A DNA stretch of 64,000 nt from JANYGM01 sp043764015 (GTDB lineage: Bacteria > Bacteroidota > Bacteroidia > Cytophagales > Thermonemataceae): assembly GCA_043764015.1 (NCBI GenBank), contig JAYUKY010000105.1, positions 35,625-99,624 on the forward strand, in the 5' to 3' direction. The translations under genes were made by a program, and so were the position numbers. Shown in pieces: positions 33,314 through 43,341 of this stretch. How positions within the stretch are numbered: the stretch's first letter is position 1; every line of letters begins with the position of its first letter. A model generated the notes under the pieces. It saw nothing but the letters and a program-made list of their open reading frames with translations, ran no database searches and was not told the origin of the DNA.

Positions 33314-33697
33314 TTAAAGCGTTATTTCTATATTTTCTCTTGAAACTTTATAGCTTTTATTATTAACAATTTCATTATAAAGCGCATTACTAACTACTAA
33401 ATCCGCATCTTTTGGTGGGGTGAATTTAAGTTTATTTTTGGTATTTTTGATAGTCCAGCCCAAGCTAATAAGCACTTGGTGTAAAGTTTTTTTCTGAGAA
33501 GTATAACTAAAAAAATCATTCATAACTTCCCAAAAAGAGGCTTTTGCTTCTTTTTCTGTTTTTCCATAACCGCTCAAATCTAGCGCAGGAGAATAAAAAA
33601 TAGTAATACCATCTTCTATAAATTCTATGAGCGAAAAATCAGCACAAAATTTCCCTCCACTAATAACCAAATTAGTTTTTGTATCTATATTTGCCAT
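33314..33697 (-). CDS. hicB: HicB-family antitoxin
   Basis: 127 residues. The N-terminal partial RNase-H-like fold of HicB is visible: a strand (GITIFYSPALDLSGYGKTEKEAKASFWEVMNDFF, about 29-62) that buries the HicA active site. The C-terminal part is basic and ends SYKVSRENIEITL, without an obvious helix-turn-helix or ribbon-helix-helix, so DNA binding is uncertain. Directly upstream of hicA on the same strand. The ATG at 33697 is the only good start before the first strand. Confidence 0.82.
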   Translation of the reverse strand: MANIDTKTNLVISGGKFCADFSLIEFIEDGITIFYSPALDLSGYGKTEKEAKASFWEVMNDFFSYTSQKKTLHQVLISLGWTIKNTKNKLKFTPPKDADLVVSNALYNEIVNNKSYKVSRENIEITL

Positions 33698-33726
33698 TTT
33701 CTTTGATTTATGATATTAACTTTGAT

Positions 33727-33975
33727 TTATTTTTTATCTCCTGCAAAATCACAATAAACCATACTAATAGGAATGTAAAGCATTTTTGAAGCGTTAAACA
33801 TACTTGTTTTGACAAATTCCAAAACAATAAAATCCTCTTCTACACGAAGCAAAGTGCATTTTTCTCCCATAATAGAGCCTGCATTTACCAAAACGTGTAT
33901 TCCACCTGCTGCCGAAGCCACTATTAAAGACAATTTTTGCCCTTCCAAATCTTTCAAAAAATCTCTAAATATCAT
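33727..33975 (-). CDS. small hypothetical protein, tandem paralogue 1
   Basis: 82 residues from the ATG at 33975; the frame is open further upstream, but that extension overlaps the neighbouring paralogue and is not conserved. It opens with FRDFLKDLEGQKL, nearly identical to the next gene upstream, and shares CTLLRVEEDFIVLEF in the middle. In between, paralogue 1 has SLIVASAAGGIHVLVNAGSI where the other has a shorter stretch. No membrane helix or known domain. The shape (short helix, then a beta-barrel-like strand run) suggests a small regulatory or structural protein, but no function can be assigned. Lies between hicB and its twin. Confidence 0.62.
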   Translation of the reverse strand: MIFRDFLKDLEGQKLSLIVASAAGGIHVLVNAGSIMGEKCTLLRVEEDFIVLEFVKTSMFNASKMLYIPISMVYCDFAGDKK

Positions 33976-33997
33976 AATTTTAATGGTTTTTAGTTGG

Positions 33998-34243
33998 TTA
34001 TTTTTTTTCTTCTGGAAATGGTGCACAATGAACAGATGTAATGGGCGCATAAGATGTCCATGCTGCCTTTGAAAGCATACTATCAAGTTTAAATCCTAAA
34101 ACAATAAAATCTTCTTCTACACGTAAAAGTGTGCATTCCATATGTCCATATTGTTTTACCTTTGTCAAAGTATGTATGCCTTGAAGGTAGGAATGATATA
34201 GTTTTTGCCCTTCCAAATCTTTCAAAAAATCTCTGTATGTCAT
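33998..34243 (-). CDS. small hypothetical protein, tandem paralogue 2
   Basis: 81 residues. TYRDFLKDLEGQKL at the start and CTLLRVEEDFIVLGF in the middle match the gene at 33727; the centre and C-terminus (SMLSKAAWTSYAPITSVHCAPFPEEKK) have diverged. The two genes are 22 bases apart, a clear tandem duplication. This copy starts 16 bases after surE and may be transcribed with it. No recognised family. Confidence 0.62.
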   Translation of the reverse strand: MTYRDFLKDLEGQKLYHSYLQGIHTLTKVKQYGHMECTLLRVEEDFIVLGFKLDSMLSKAAWTSYAPITSVHCAPFPEEKK

Positions 34244-34259
34244 AATTTTAATGTTTTAG

Positions 34260-35039
34260 TTACAAATTCCAAGTTTTAAGTTCTTGTAAAGTATTATAAG
34301 CAGTCATATCAAAATGGCAAGGCACAACCGAGATAAAGCCATTTTCTAAAGCCCAAACATCACAATCTTCCCCTTTATCTTCATTGACAAAATCTCCTGC
34401 CAACCAATAATAATGCCTTCCTTGTGGGTCTTTGCGTTCATCAAAATTCTCTTTCCAAAATGCCCTAGCCTGCCTACAAATGCGTATTCCTTTGATTTCT
34501 CCTTTAGAAATAGCAGGAAAATTCACGTTTAAAGCTACATTTTTAGGAATACCATTTTTGAGAGCCTCCAACACAATTTTCTTGATGTGGGTTTTTATAT
34601 GAGAAAAATCCGCATTTGCGCCATAATCACACAAAGAAAAGCCAATAGCAGGAAGCCCCTCTATTGCCGCCTCAATAGCCGCCGACATCGTCCCAGAATA
34701 AAGCACGCTAATAGAAGAATTACTACCGTGATTGATGCCACTCACAACCAAATCAGGCTTTCTATCCTTCAAAACGTGGTGTTTAGCAATTTTTACGCAA
34801 TCCGCAGGCGTACCAGAACAGTCGTATGCTTTTACGTTGGGGTAAAGCTCTTCAAAAAGTGTGTTTTCATTCAGTCTAAGCGGTTCGCCTATGGTAATGG
34901 CGTGTCCCATACCAGATTGTGGGCTGTCAGGCGCAACCACGACTACGTCCCCTATCTCGCTCATCACCTCTACAAGTGTGCGTATGCCAACAGAGGTGAT
35001 ACCGTCATCATTTGAAATTAAAATTAGTGGTTTTTGCAT
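34260..35039 (-). CDS. surE: 5'/3'-nucleotidase SurE
   Basis: Metal-dependent nucleotidase removing phosphate from nucleoside monophosphates, often linked to stationary-phase survival. 259 residues from the ATG at 35039; the ATG at 35069 would add ten residues and lies in a palindrome. Signature residues: LISNDDGITSVGI (Asp pair for metal), VVVAPDSPQSGMG, SGTPADCVKIA, and VSGINHGSNSS with the metal-binding Asn. The C-terminal domain with FWKENFDERKDPQGRHYYW is typical. It is the upstream neighbour of the small paralogue pair. cysS follows upstream after a repeat-containing gap. Confidence 0.93.
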   Translation of the reverse strand: MQKPLILISNDDGITSVGIRTLVEVMSEIGDVVVVAPDSPQSGMGHAITIGEPLRLNENTLFEELYPNVKAYDCSGTPADCVKIAKHHVLKDRKPDLVVSGINHGSNSSISVLYSGTMSAAIEAAIEGLPAIGFSLCDYGANADFSHIKTHIKKIVLEALKNGIPKNVALNVNFPAISKGEIKGIRICRQARAFWKENFDERKDPQGRHYYWLAGDFVNEDKGEDCDVWALENGFISVVPCHFDMTAYNTLQELKTWNL

Positions 35040-35058
35040 ATTTTTTGTAATATTTTCG

Positions 35059-35078
35059 CAATGGGGCATGCCCCATTG
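35059..35078. promoter_or_regulatory. perfect 20-bp palindrome upstream of surE
   Basis: CAATGGGGCATGCCCCATTG is its own reverse complement and is GC-rich against an A/T-rich background, 20 bases before the preferred surE start. It could be an operator or a palindromic mobile-element site. Confidence 0.5.
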
Positions 35079-35117
35079 TCTATTTTTAGTATATTTTTAT
35101 TTTTGAATGAAAATAAT

Positions 35118-35158
35118 TTGTATTTCATTCATAATTCATAACTTATAATTCACACCTC
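35118..35158. repeat. 7-bp array (ATTCATA type)
   Basis: TTTGTATTTCATTC leads into ATTCATA, ATTCATA, ACTTATA, ATTCACA, CCTCAAA, ending at the cysS stop region. Confidence 0.75.
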
Positions 35159-35164
35159 AAAAAT

Positions 35165-36682
<1,518 letters not shown>

Positions 36683-36713
36683 TTTTGGAGATGTTTCTTA
36701 AATATTTTTTATG

Positions 36714-36755
36714 TTTTCACAAAAATACGAAAGAAACTAGCAACACAAAGAAAAA
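36714..36755 (-). promoter_or_regulatory. promoter cassette, copy 1 (before cysS)
   Basis: On the minus strand: TTTG (36749-36746), 18 bases, TATTTTTG (36727-36720), a match to the Bacteroidota promoter pattern. The whole ~42-bp stretch, not just the boxes, matches copies at 37446 and 39234. Confidence 0.8.
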
Positions 36756-36774
36756 ATATAAATTTTATGCTGAT

Positions 36775-36957
36775 TTACGCTGATATGATACTGATTTTTC
36801 TTGTTCTTTTACGTTTTTCGTAATCTGCTATTGCTTCTTTGGTAGTTTCAGAAATAATGGGATATTGTCCGTATTTAGCTTTTATTTTACGTATTATTTC
36901 TTGACCGTCAAGTATTTGACCATCAACAACAGCTATTATATTATCTTGGAAAGGCAT
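36775..36957 (-). CDS. small hypothetical protein
   Basis: 60 residues: MPFQDNIIAVVDGQILDGQEIIRKIKAKYGQYPI, then a charged basic tail (YEKRKRTRKIS). No known domain was recognised. The acidic first half and basic second half, and its position 14 bases after the DUF6934-like gene, suggest a two-gene unit transcribed from the promoter cassette at 37446. A toxin-antitoxin or small partner role is possible but there is no direct evidence. It ends just upstream of the cysS promoter cassette. Moderate confidence that it is translated. Confidence 0.5.
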   Translation of the reverse strand: MPFQDNIIAVVDGQILDGQEIIRKIKAKYGQYPIISETTKEAIADYEKRKRTRKISIISA

Positions 36958-36971
36958 AATTAGTATTTTGG

Positions 36972-37418
36972 TTAATGTTTCTTTGTGATTTGGAAAAGTT
37001 GATATTCTTGTGTAAAATCAGGGATTTCTGGCTTAGTTCTGTCATTTTTAAACGCTAAAATTCTAAATTCAGTTTCAATTTCAGCCCAGTTATCTCTGAT
37101 AATTTTTTGATAAAGTTTAGTCCTAATAGTTGTACTTCCTCTTATGTCAAGTATTGCATAAGGATATGTTTGAAAAAATACCTTTATAGTTTCTATTACA
37201 GTTGCTAGCACTTTTATTGTATCTCCATTATTTGTTATTGATATCTCATTTATTTCTTCTCTTACTGCATCATAATCACCAAAAGCCAAATTAAAATGAT
37301 TGAAATTTGCTATTTCATAAATGACAATTTTAGCAATAGTGCCTTTATTACCTATGCTATAAAAATCATACAATAATTTTTCGTCATCTGTCGTATAAAT
37401 ATAAGTTTCTACATTCAT
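36972..37418 (-). CDS. DUF6934-like protein
   Basis: 148 residues. Features fitting the DUF6934 family of Bacteroidota: YDFYSIGNKGTIAKIVIYE near the N-terminus, FNLAFGDYD (about 42-50), NGDTIKVLATVIETIKVFF and IRGSTTIRTKLYQKIIRDNWAEIE. The family is small, cytosolic and uncharacterised, and is often found in accessory regions next to a short ORF, as here. No catalytic motif stands out. Transcription probably starts from the cassette at 37446-37487, 28 bases ahead of the ATG. Recognition is by pattern, so the family number should be treated as likely rather than certain. Confidence 0.65.
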   Translation of the reverse strand: MNVETYIYTTDDEKLLYDFYSIGNKGTIAKIVIYEIANFNHFNLAFGDYDAVREEINEISITNNGDTIKVLATVIETIKVFFQTYPYAILDIRGSTTIRTKLYQKIIRDNWAEIETEFRILAFKNDRTKPEIPDFTQEYQLFQITKKH

Positions 37419-37445
37419 TATTTTTGGGTAAGTATAATTCTGATT

Positions 37446-37487
37446 TTTTCACAAAAATACGAAAGAAACTAGCAACACAAAGAAAAA
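37446..37487 (-). promoter_or_regulatory. promoter cassette, copy 2
   Basis: Minus strand TTTG (37481-37478), 18 bases, TATTTTTG (37459-37452). Sequence identity to copies 1 and 3 extends through the spacer and flanks. The likely target is the DUF6934-like gene. Confidence 0.8.
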
Positions 37488-37537
37488 TCTTTAAAATAAA
37501 AATTAAAAGAGATAAAATAAAGCTAAAAAGCGGTTGT

Positions 37538-39191
37538 TTATTTCTTAACAAATTCAATATTTTTAACTGTTCCTTCTGCTGCTAAATATAGTTTTGTTAC
37601 TTCCTTTTTTTTATTTCTCTCAAAATGGTAAAGTATTCTTTGCTCATTGCCAAATTCATCTTTTTGCCCAGCCATTAGTTTTGTTTTATTATGATTTGGG
37701 TAATTCACAAATAAGGCATTATTTTCAATATAAATTTCATACACAACAGAAAGTTCATCTGAAAAATAACGACCAACATAATCAGTTAGATTTATTGTCT
37801 TAACATCAATAAATTTAGCTTCTGAAAAATAAAAAGGCGTGCCACCAAAAGACACTATCAAATCAGCTTTGGCATTTTTGCTTGGAATAAAATCATAAAG
37901 CACATTTGGATTATTTAAACGAATAAATTCCCCTTTGTCAGTAGCAATCAATGTGATATTTTTCTTTCCTTGACCAAGTGCTTTGAGTGTGTCATTTTCT
38001 AATAAAATCTCCATTTTCATATCACTATTTTGCTCTTTATACTGCCCCACAAATTCATTTTTCTCTTTTTGTGTGTGAATGACGAGTTTATTTTTTGTTA
38101 ATTTTGCTGATTTCACGTCTTGAATAGGCAAAAAACAATCTAAAATCTTATATGAAAGCGGAGCAGGATTTATAGAAGCTAAATTAGTAAGAAGAATAAT
38201 AGCTAATTTTAGTTCTGGTACAGCAATAATTTGAGATTGCCCTCCTAAACCAAATCCACTATGATGAATAGTTTGTTTGTTTTTATAGTTATCAATCATT
38301 ACGCCACGTGCATATTTTGCTATTTCATCTGATGATAATATTTCAATACTTGTTAGAAATTTGGTTAAATCAAGATAATTAGGATTTAACCCATTCAAAA
38401 CATTACTCCAAAATAGACAAATCTTCAATGGACGAACCCACACTACCTGCACCATAAGTAATTTGTTTATTTGCAAAATGTTCATAACTTTTATCCTCGT
38501 TTTGAACATAACCTAAAGCTCTATTTGGAACAATAGTAGTGGTATCAATACGGTAAAAGGTGTTTTTCATACCCAATGGCACAAAAATCTTATCTTTGGC
38601 ATACTGATTTAGGTTTTGCCCAGTTATACGCTCAATCATTATTGCTAAAAGCGTATAGGCTGTATTTCCGTATATTATTTTTTCTCCAGGATTATTATTT
38701 AGCCCTTTCTGTTTGCAAGCCAAATTCAGAATTGTTTGATTGGTATGAAATTCTTTATCATAATCAAATCCTGCTAGTTCCATTATTGCGTGATAATTCC
38801 TAATACCACTTGTATGGTTTAGCATTTGTCGCACTAAAATAGTTTTACCATAAGAAGGAAATTCAGGTATATATTTTCTAATATCATCATCTAAAGATAT
38901 TTTATTTTCTTTAATTAAATTCCAAATACACGCTGCTGTCAATTGTTTTGCTATGGAAGCAATGCCAAAAATGCTATTACCAGAATTTTTGGAGGATGTT
39001 TTAATATTTGCAAAACCTACCCCTTTAGTATAAATCAACTTCCCATTTTCTACAATTCCAATACTAAATCCTGGTGCGTCTGGTTTATCAAACGGTTGAA
39101 TAATAGAATCAATTTTTGCAAATTCATTACTCCTTTGAGCAAAAACATTATTAAAAATCAAAATGGTAAAAATACTGATCAATATTCTCAT
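37538..39191 (-). pseudogene. class C beta-lactamase-family serine hydrolase, frameshifted
   Basis: Two overlapping frames make one gene. The first (39191 to 38403) has a signal peptide, the active-site GIASIAKQL (S-x-x-K), NHTSGIRNYH and YGNTAYTLL (Y-x-N), and ends GSSIEDLSILE then stop. The second frame continues the protein with WSNVLNGLNP, HHSGFGLGGQS and the C-terminal beta-rich domain. The switch lies in a run of four A on the plus strand (38410-38413); removing one base restores DLSIWSNVLNG. Relatives are periplasmic peptidases or esterases rather than true antibiotic-resistance enzymes. Either an inactivating mutation or a base-call error. The promoter is the cassette at 39234. Confidence 0.85.
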
Positions 39192-39233
39192 TTTTCTGTA
39201 AAGTAATAATTATGTTTAAATAGTTGTGAACAC

Positions 39234-39275
39234 TTTTCACAAAAATACGAAAGAAACTAGCAACACAAAGAAAAA
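39234..39275 (-). promoter_or_regulatory. promoter cassette, copy 3
   Basis: Minus strand TTTG (39269-39266), 18 bases, TATTTTTG (39247-39240), 49 bases ahead of the serine hydrolase ATG. Same spacer as copies 1 and 2. Confidence 0.8.
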
Positions 39276-39379
39276 TCTGAAAAATAAATCTACTTTGAAC
39301 ATTCTTTATACTTTTTTGTTTTATGATTGTAATTTAACTAAAATCTACAAAGTAAACAATCAAAAAATCATTCAATAAA

Positions 39380-40363
39380 ATGAAAAAAGTCTTTAAAACG
39401 CTTTCTGCGTTGGTATTTGCAAGTATTTTGAGTGTGAGTTTTGAGGCAAAAGCCCAAAATATTGCTTTTAATTCAAATGAATTGTATCCTGAAGGTGTGG
39501 CATATAGCCCAAAACAAGATATGTTTTTTGTAACATCTCTAAAGTATGGAAAAATAGGCAAATTAGACCGTAAAGGCACTTATACAGAATTTATTAATGA
39601 TGATGAGCTTGTGAGTGCTATTGGTACACACGCAGACCAAAAACGTAATCTTTTGTATGTATGTATCTCTGACCCAGGCGTTTCTGTGAAGACAAATGCA
39701 ACCACACAAGGCAAATTAGGCAAACTTATTGCTTATGATTTGACAACTGGAAAACGTAAATTTTCTACTGATTTAGGTGCATTAAATCCAACTGGTGGCA
39801 ATTTTGCTAATGATGTTACTTTTGATACAGAAGGGAATTTGTATGTTACGAATAGTTTTTCTCCTATGATTTTTAAGGTTACGCCAGATGGAAAAGGAAG
39901 CATTTTTGCTACTTCTGATATGTTTAAAGGAGAAGGTTTTAACTTAAATGGCATTGTTTTTCATAAAAATGGTTATTTGATTGTGGCACATTCTGGGAAC
40001 GGAAATCTTTATAAAATTTCTCTCAAAAATCCAAAAGAAATCACCAAAATCAATGCTGAACCTATTGTGGGCGCAGATGGACTGGTAATTAAGGGGAAAA
40101 ATCTTATAGTTATTTCTAATGAAAAAAAAGAAATTTACCAATTTGTGAGCAAAGATGATTTTGCAAGTGCAACACTCAAAAGCAAAGTAACAAGTGTGAT
40201 GACTTTTCCTACAACAGGTGTAATGGCAAAAGGAAAACTCTATGTTTTGAACGCTAAACTAGATGAATTATTTAACCCAAATGCTGCTAAAACCTCTAAT
40301 TTTTTGCTTCAAGAAGTAGTTTTTGAGAAGGAAAAGAAAGATAAGAAAAAAGGTAAAAAATAA
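39380..40363 (+). CDS. secreted SMP-30/NHL-like beta-propeller protein
   Basis: 327 residues with a signal peptide (MKKVFKTLSALVFASILSVSFEAKA). The mature protein is a run of beta-propeller blades: YPEGVAYSPKQDMFFVTSL, NLLYVCISDPG, NDVTFDTEGNLYVTNSFSPMIFKVTPDG and LNGIVFHKNGYLIVAHSGNGNLYKI, the style of SMP-30/gluconolactonase or NHL propellers. Catalytic-type residues (Glu in PEGVAY, Asn and Asp in NDVTFD) are in expected places, so lactonase or other hydrolase activity is possible but unproven. The C-terminus is Lys-rich (KEKKDKKKGKK). Divergent from the serine hydrolase and closed by a strong terminator. Confidence 0.78.
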   Translation: MKKVFKTLSALVFASILSVSFEAKAQNIAFNSNELYPEGVAYSPKQDMFFVTSLKYGKIGKLDRKGTYTEFINDDELVSAIGTHADQKRNLLYVCISDPGVSVKTNATTQGKLGKLIAYDLTTGKRKFSTDLGALNPTGGNFANDVTFDTEGNLYVTNSFSPMIFKVTPDGKGSIFATSDMFKGEGFNLNGIVFHKNGYLIVAHSGNGNLYKISLKNPKEITKINAEPIVGADGLVIKGKNLIVISNEKKEIYQFVSKDDFASATLKSKVTSVMTFPTTGVMAKGKLYVLNAKLDELFNPNAAKTSNFLLQEVVFEKEKKDKKKGKK

Positions 40364-40378
40364 ATTTATCAATAAAAT

Positions 40379-40413
40379 AAAAAGCCCTAGATTTTAAAAT
40401 TTAGGGCTTTTTT
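40379..40413. terminator. terminator between convergent genes
   Basis: AAAAAGCCCTA pairs with TAGGGCTTTTTT, and the loop GATTTTAAAATT can itself pair. It serves the propeller gene and possibly the convergent barrel gene. Confidence 0.88.
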
Positions 40414-40452
40414 GATAAAATCACAAAAAATGTATTTACCTCACACTTCAAA

Positions 40453-43284
40453 TTAGCGGTTTCTTCTTTGATTATTATTTCCTTGTGCTTGTTGTTGGGC
40501 AATAGCATTGATATTATAGCGGAAAGAAAGCATAAAATAACGCTGTAAAACCATATTTGACGTATCTTGTATAAATGTATCTGATGCGTTTCTATTGATG
40601 CTAATATTCTGCATTAGTCCATCATACACACGCAAACGCAATTCTCCATTTTTTTTCTTAAAAATTTGTTTAGCAATACTTCCATTTAAAATAGTATATT
40701 CTTGGTTAAAGCCTGCAGAAAGCCCAGAATTACTATAATAATCTACATCAACTGCCAAAATAATACCATTTTTGAAAGTATAAGTAACATCTAAACCAGC
40801 CGTAGCCGTTGTGAAATTCACGTTATTTTGTGCCTGCAACGAGTATTCAGCCACAGAATAACTAAGATTTCCTGTAAGTGCCAAATCCAAACTTTCTTTA
40901 TAATTCCAATTTAGCCTAACTCCCTGACCAGCAGTATAATTATTAGTGATATTTTCGTTATTATTGATAAAACTTTTATTTCTGTTCCACAAAACATTTG
41001 TCGTCAAATTCAGCGTAAAGCTGTTTCCTACCAGCGGAATGCCCATTCCCCCAAAAGCAGCCAAATTATAGATACCGTTGGTGTTGGTATATTCTGTTAT
41101 TTGTCGCCCAGATGGCTGTATTGTTGTGTTTGTAACAATTTTATTTGCTGTGTTTGAAACAGTCATAAAACCAAAAATACTCCTAAAAGTAGTCATATTA
41201 TAACTAGAATAGTTTGCCCTAAGCGTATTGATTACTTCTCTGTCCAGATTTGGATTACCTGTCGTAACACTCAAAGGGTTGCTATTATCCACCACAGGCT
41301 GTAATTGTGTGCTACTTGGCTGATTTGTACGACCATTATAGTTCAAAATCAAACGTCTGTTTTTACCAAAATTATAACGAAATTGCGCACTTGGGAATAT
41401 ATTGAAAAAATCTCTTTTATAATTTATATTTGTCGTAACATTATGATTATCAAGAGAAACTGTTTGTACTGCAAAGCCCAAAGAATAGTTATATTTTAGT
41501 TTTTGCGTGATAAGATTTGTCCCCAAACGGTGAGAATTATTATCATTATCAAAGGTATTGGTAAGATTTGTATTGACATTTGAATAAGTATTGATACTTT
41601 CATTAAAATCAAAAACACGCCTTCCAGTTGCGCTATTGGCAGAACTATAATTATAATTGAACTCCAAAGAACGCTTACGAGAAACTGGTTCGGTATAAGA
41701 AACGCCCACCTGATAGCCTAAACTATGATTTTCTTGTACGGACTGCTGACGAATACGTATATTTGTAATAATGGGCAAAGAAAAATTATTACTTGCATCA
41801 TTAAAGTTATCTCCATTTTGAGAAGTTCCTGTAAAGGTAAAATCAGTTGAGAAAGTGCGCCCACGTTTCTTGAATTTATGTCTGTATTGCATTCTGTGGC
41901 TAAAATTCAAAGCAACACTTTTATTATCATTTAAAGTATTAGCATTATTTAGCTGGTTTTGCTCGTTATTGACTGTTCTTGAGGTACTTAACGCATCATA
42001 TTTATTAGTCGTAACAGAAAGATTTGGAATAAAACGAATAGTATTTGAACTATCCAAATCAAAATTGAGCCTAAAATTTAGTCTATGATTTTGTGCTTTT
42101 GTTGTATTTGCATTATCAGAAAACGTAGAAATAGTACCATTTTGAAGGAAATTTTGCCTTTTTGAGTCTTGGAAAGCATCTGTTTGAACATCATTAAAAA
42201 GATAATTGGCACTAATTGTTCCTGCACCATTATTGATTTGGTCGTTGTAGTTCAAACCGCCAGAAAGTGCCTTAATGATGCCGTTTGGCGTATTATTTGT
42301 TCCTCCCAAATTCCCTAAAAGACTTTGGATATTGCCACCCATTCCTCCTCCGCCACCAAAATTCGCACCTCCTCCAGAGGTGAAATTTTGCGTATTGACA
42401 TTATTTGCTCCACCAATAATAGAAAGTTGTCTATTATCTCTAAAACGGTTGTAAGAAAGATTACTTTCATAACGCTCATTTGTACCTCCGCCCACGAGAA
42501 CATTACCAAAACCGCCTTTTTTAGAGTCTTTTTTTGTAGTAATATTGATAACTTTTTCTCTGTTTCCGTCATCTACACCAGTCATTTGAGATTGGTCAGA
42601 AAGTTGGTCTATCACCTGCACACGCTCAATCATGCTTGCAGGTAGGTTTTTTGTAGCAGTTTTTGGGTCGTCTGTAAAAAACGGTTTCCCATCAACAAAA
42701 ACTTTTTTGACCGTTTCTCCTTGTGCTTTTACTGTGCCATCTTTGGCAACTTCCACGCCAGGAAGTTTTTTCAAAAGGTCTTCTAAATTAGCGTTTGGCT
42801 TTGTTTTAAAGGCTTTTGCATCAAAATCAACAGTATCTTGTTTGATTTCCACAGGTGCAAGTTGCCCTTTAACGACAGCTCCTTTTACTGTAAATTCTTC
42901 AATAGTTACAACGCCCAAATCAGCATTTGGAGCAGTATCAGTAATAGAAAAAGCCTTTACAAAAAGTGCAGAACCCGTAAGATTGATATTGATAAGATAA
43001 TCTCCTTTTGCAAGATTTTTGAGTTCAAAATAGCCTTCTTCGTTTGTGAGTGTGTAAGACACCAAAGAAGAATCAGGTAAAAGGCGCACAGATGCCGTAG
43101 CAAAAGCCGCAGGCGTTTTATCTGCAAAAACAGCACGTCCTTTTACAGTTCCCTTGCCTTTCGGCGTTTGAGAATAGGCAGGAATTGAAAGAAGAAAAAA
43201 AAGAAGAAAAACACACCAAACAGCCCCCAAGCCCCCAAAGGGGGCTTTAAAGACAGAATATAAAGAAATATTATTTTTTTGCAC
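40453..43284 (-). CDS. outer-membrane beta-barrel protein with carboxypeptidase-like regulatory domain
   Basis: 943 residues. After a signal segment ending SIPAYSQ, a carboxypeptidase-like regulatory domain (about 42-130; GTVKGRAVFADKTPAAFATASVRLL, EGYFELKNLAKGDY) leads to a plug-like region (LEDLLKKLPGVEVAKDGTVKAQGETVKKVFVDGK) and a large TonB-receptor-type barrel. Such proteins lack a clear TonB box and are common in Bacteroidota beside a GLPGLI protein, as here. They may transport or secrete an unknown substrate. The N-terminal 25 residues are odd: KAPFGGLGAVW is encoded by a GC-rich dispersed repeat (43222-43246), whose mirror copy lies at 43316-43340. Confidence 0.87.
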   Translation of the reverse strand: MQKNNISLYSVFKAPFGGLGAVWCVFLLFFLLSIPAYSQTPKGKGTVKGRAVFADKTPAAFATASVRLLPDSSLVSYTLTNEEGYFELKNLAKGDYLININLTGSALFVKAFSITDTAPNADLGVVTIEEFTVKGAVVKGQLAPVEIKQDTVDFDAKAFKTKPNANLEDLLKKLPGVEVAKDGTVKAQGETVKKVFVDGKPFFTDDPKTATKNLPASMIERVQVIDQLSDQSQMTGVDDGNREKVINITTKKDSKKGGFGNVLVGGGTNERYESNLSYNRFRDNRQLSIIGGANNVNTQNFTSGGGANFGGGGGMGGNIQSLLGNLGGTNNTPNGIIKALSGGLNYNDQINNGAGTISANYLFNDVQTDAFQDSKRQNFLQNGTISTFSDNANTTKAQNHRLNFRLNFDLDSSNTIRFIPNLSVTTNKYDALSTSRTVNNEQNQLNNANTLNDNKSVALNFSHRMQYRHKFKKRGRTFSTDFTFTGTSQNGDNFNDASNNFSLPIITNIRIRQQSVQENHSLGYQVGVSYTEPVSRKRSLEFNYNYSSANSATGRRVFDFNESINTYSNVNTNLTNTFDNDNNSHRLGTNLITQKLKYNYSLGFAVQTVSLDNHNVTTNINYKRDFFNIFPSAQFRYNFGKNRRLILNYNGRTNQPSSTQLQPVVDNSNPLSVTTGNPNLDREVINTLRANYSSYNMTTFRSIFGFMTVSNTANKIVTNTTIQPSGRQITEYTNTNGIYNLAAFGGMGIPLVGNSFTLNLTTNVLWNRNKSFINNNENITNNYTAGQGVRLNWNYKESLDLALTGNLSYSVAEYSLQAQNNVNFTTATAGLDVTYTFKNGIILAVDVDYYSNSGLSAGFNQEYTILNGSIAKQIFKKKNGELRLRVYDGLMQNISINRNASDTFIQDTSNMVLQRYFMLSFRYNINAIAQQQAQGNNNQRRNR

Positions 43285-43340
43285 GATATTATTTTTTATA
43301 AGAAAATTGTATTAAAGTCCCCTTTGGGGGTTTGGGGGCT
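43222..43340. repeat. inverted pair of a C/G-run dispersed repeat
   Basis: 43222-43246 (pattern AGCCCCCAAG, then CCCCC-AAA-GGGGG) and 43316-43340 are reverse complements at about 22 of 25 positions. The first lies in the signal-peptide coding region of the barrel gene, the second directly after the GLPGLI stop codon. Confidence 0.85.
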
Positions 43341-43341
43341 A

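Noticed and set aside
37538..38509. Separate hypothetical gene downstream of the serine hydrolase
   Set aside because: Its first ~35 codons are the out-of-frame reading of the hydrolase and the rest completes that protein; one frameshifted gene explains both.
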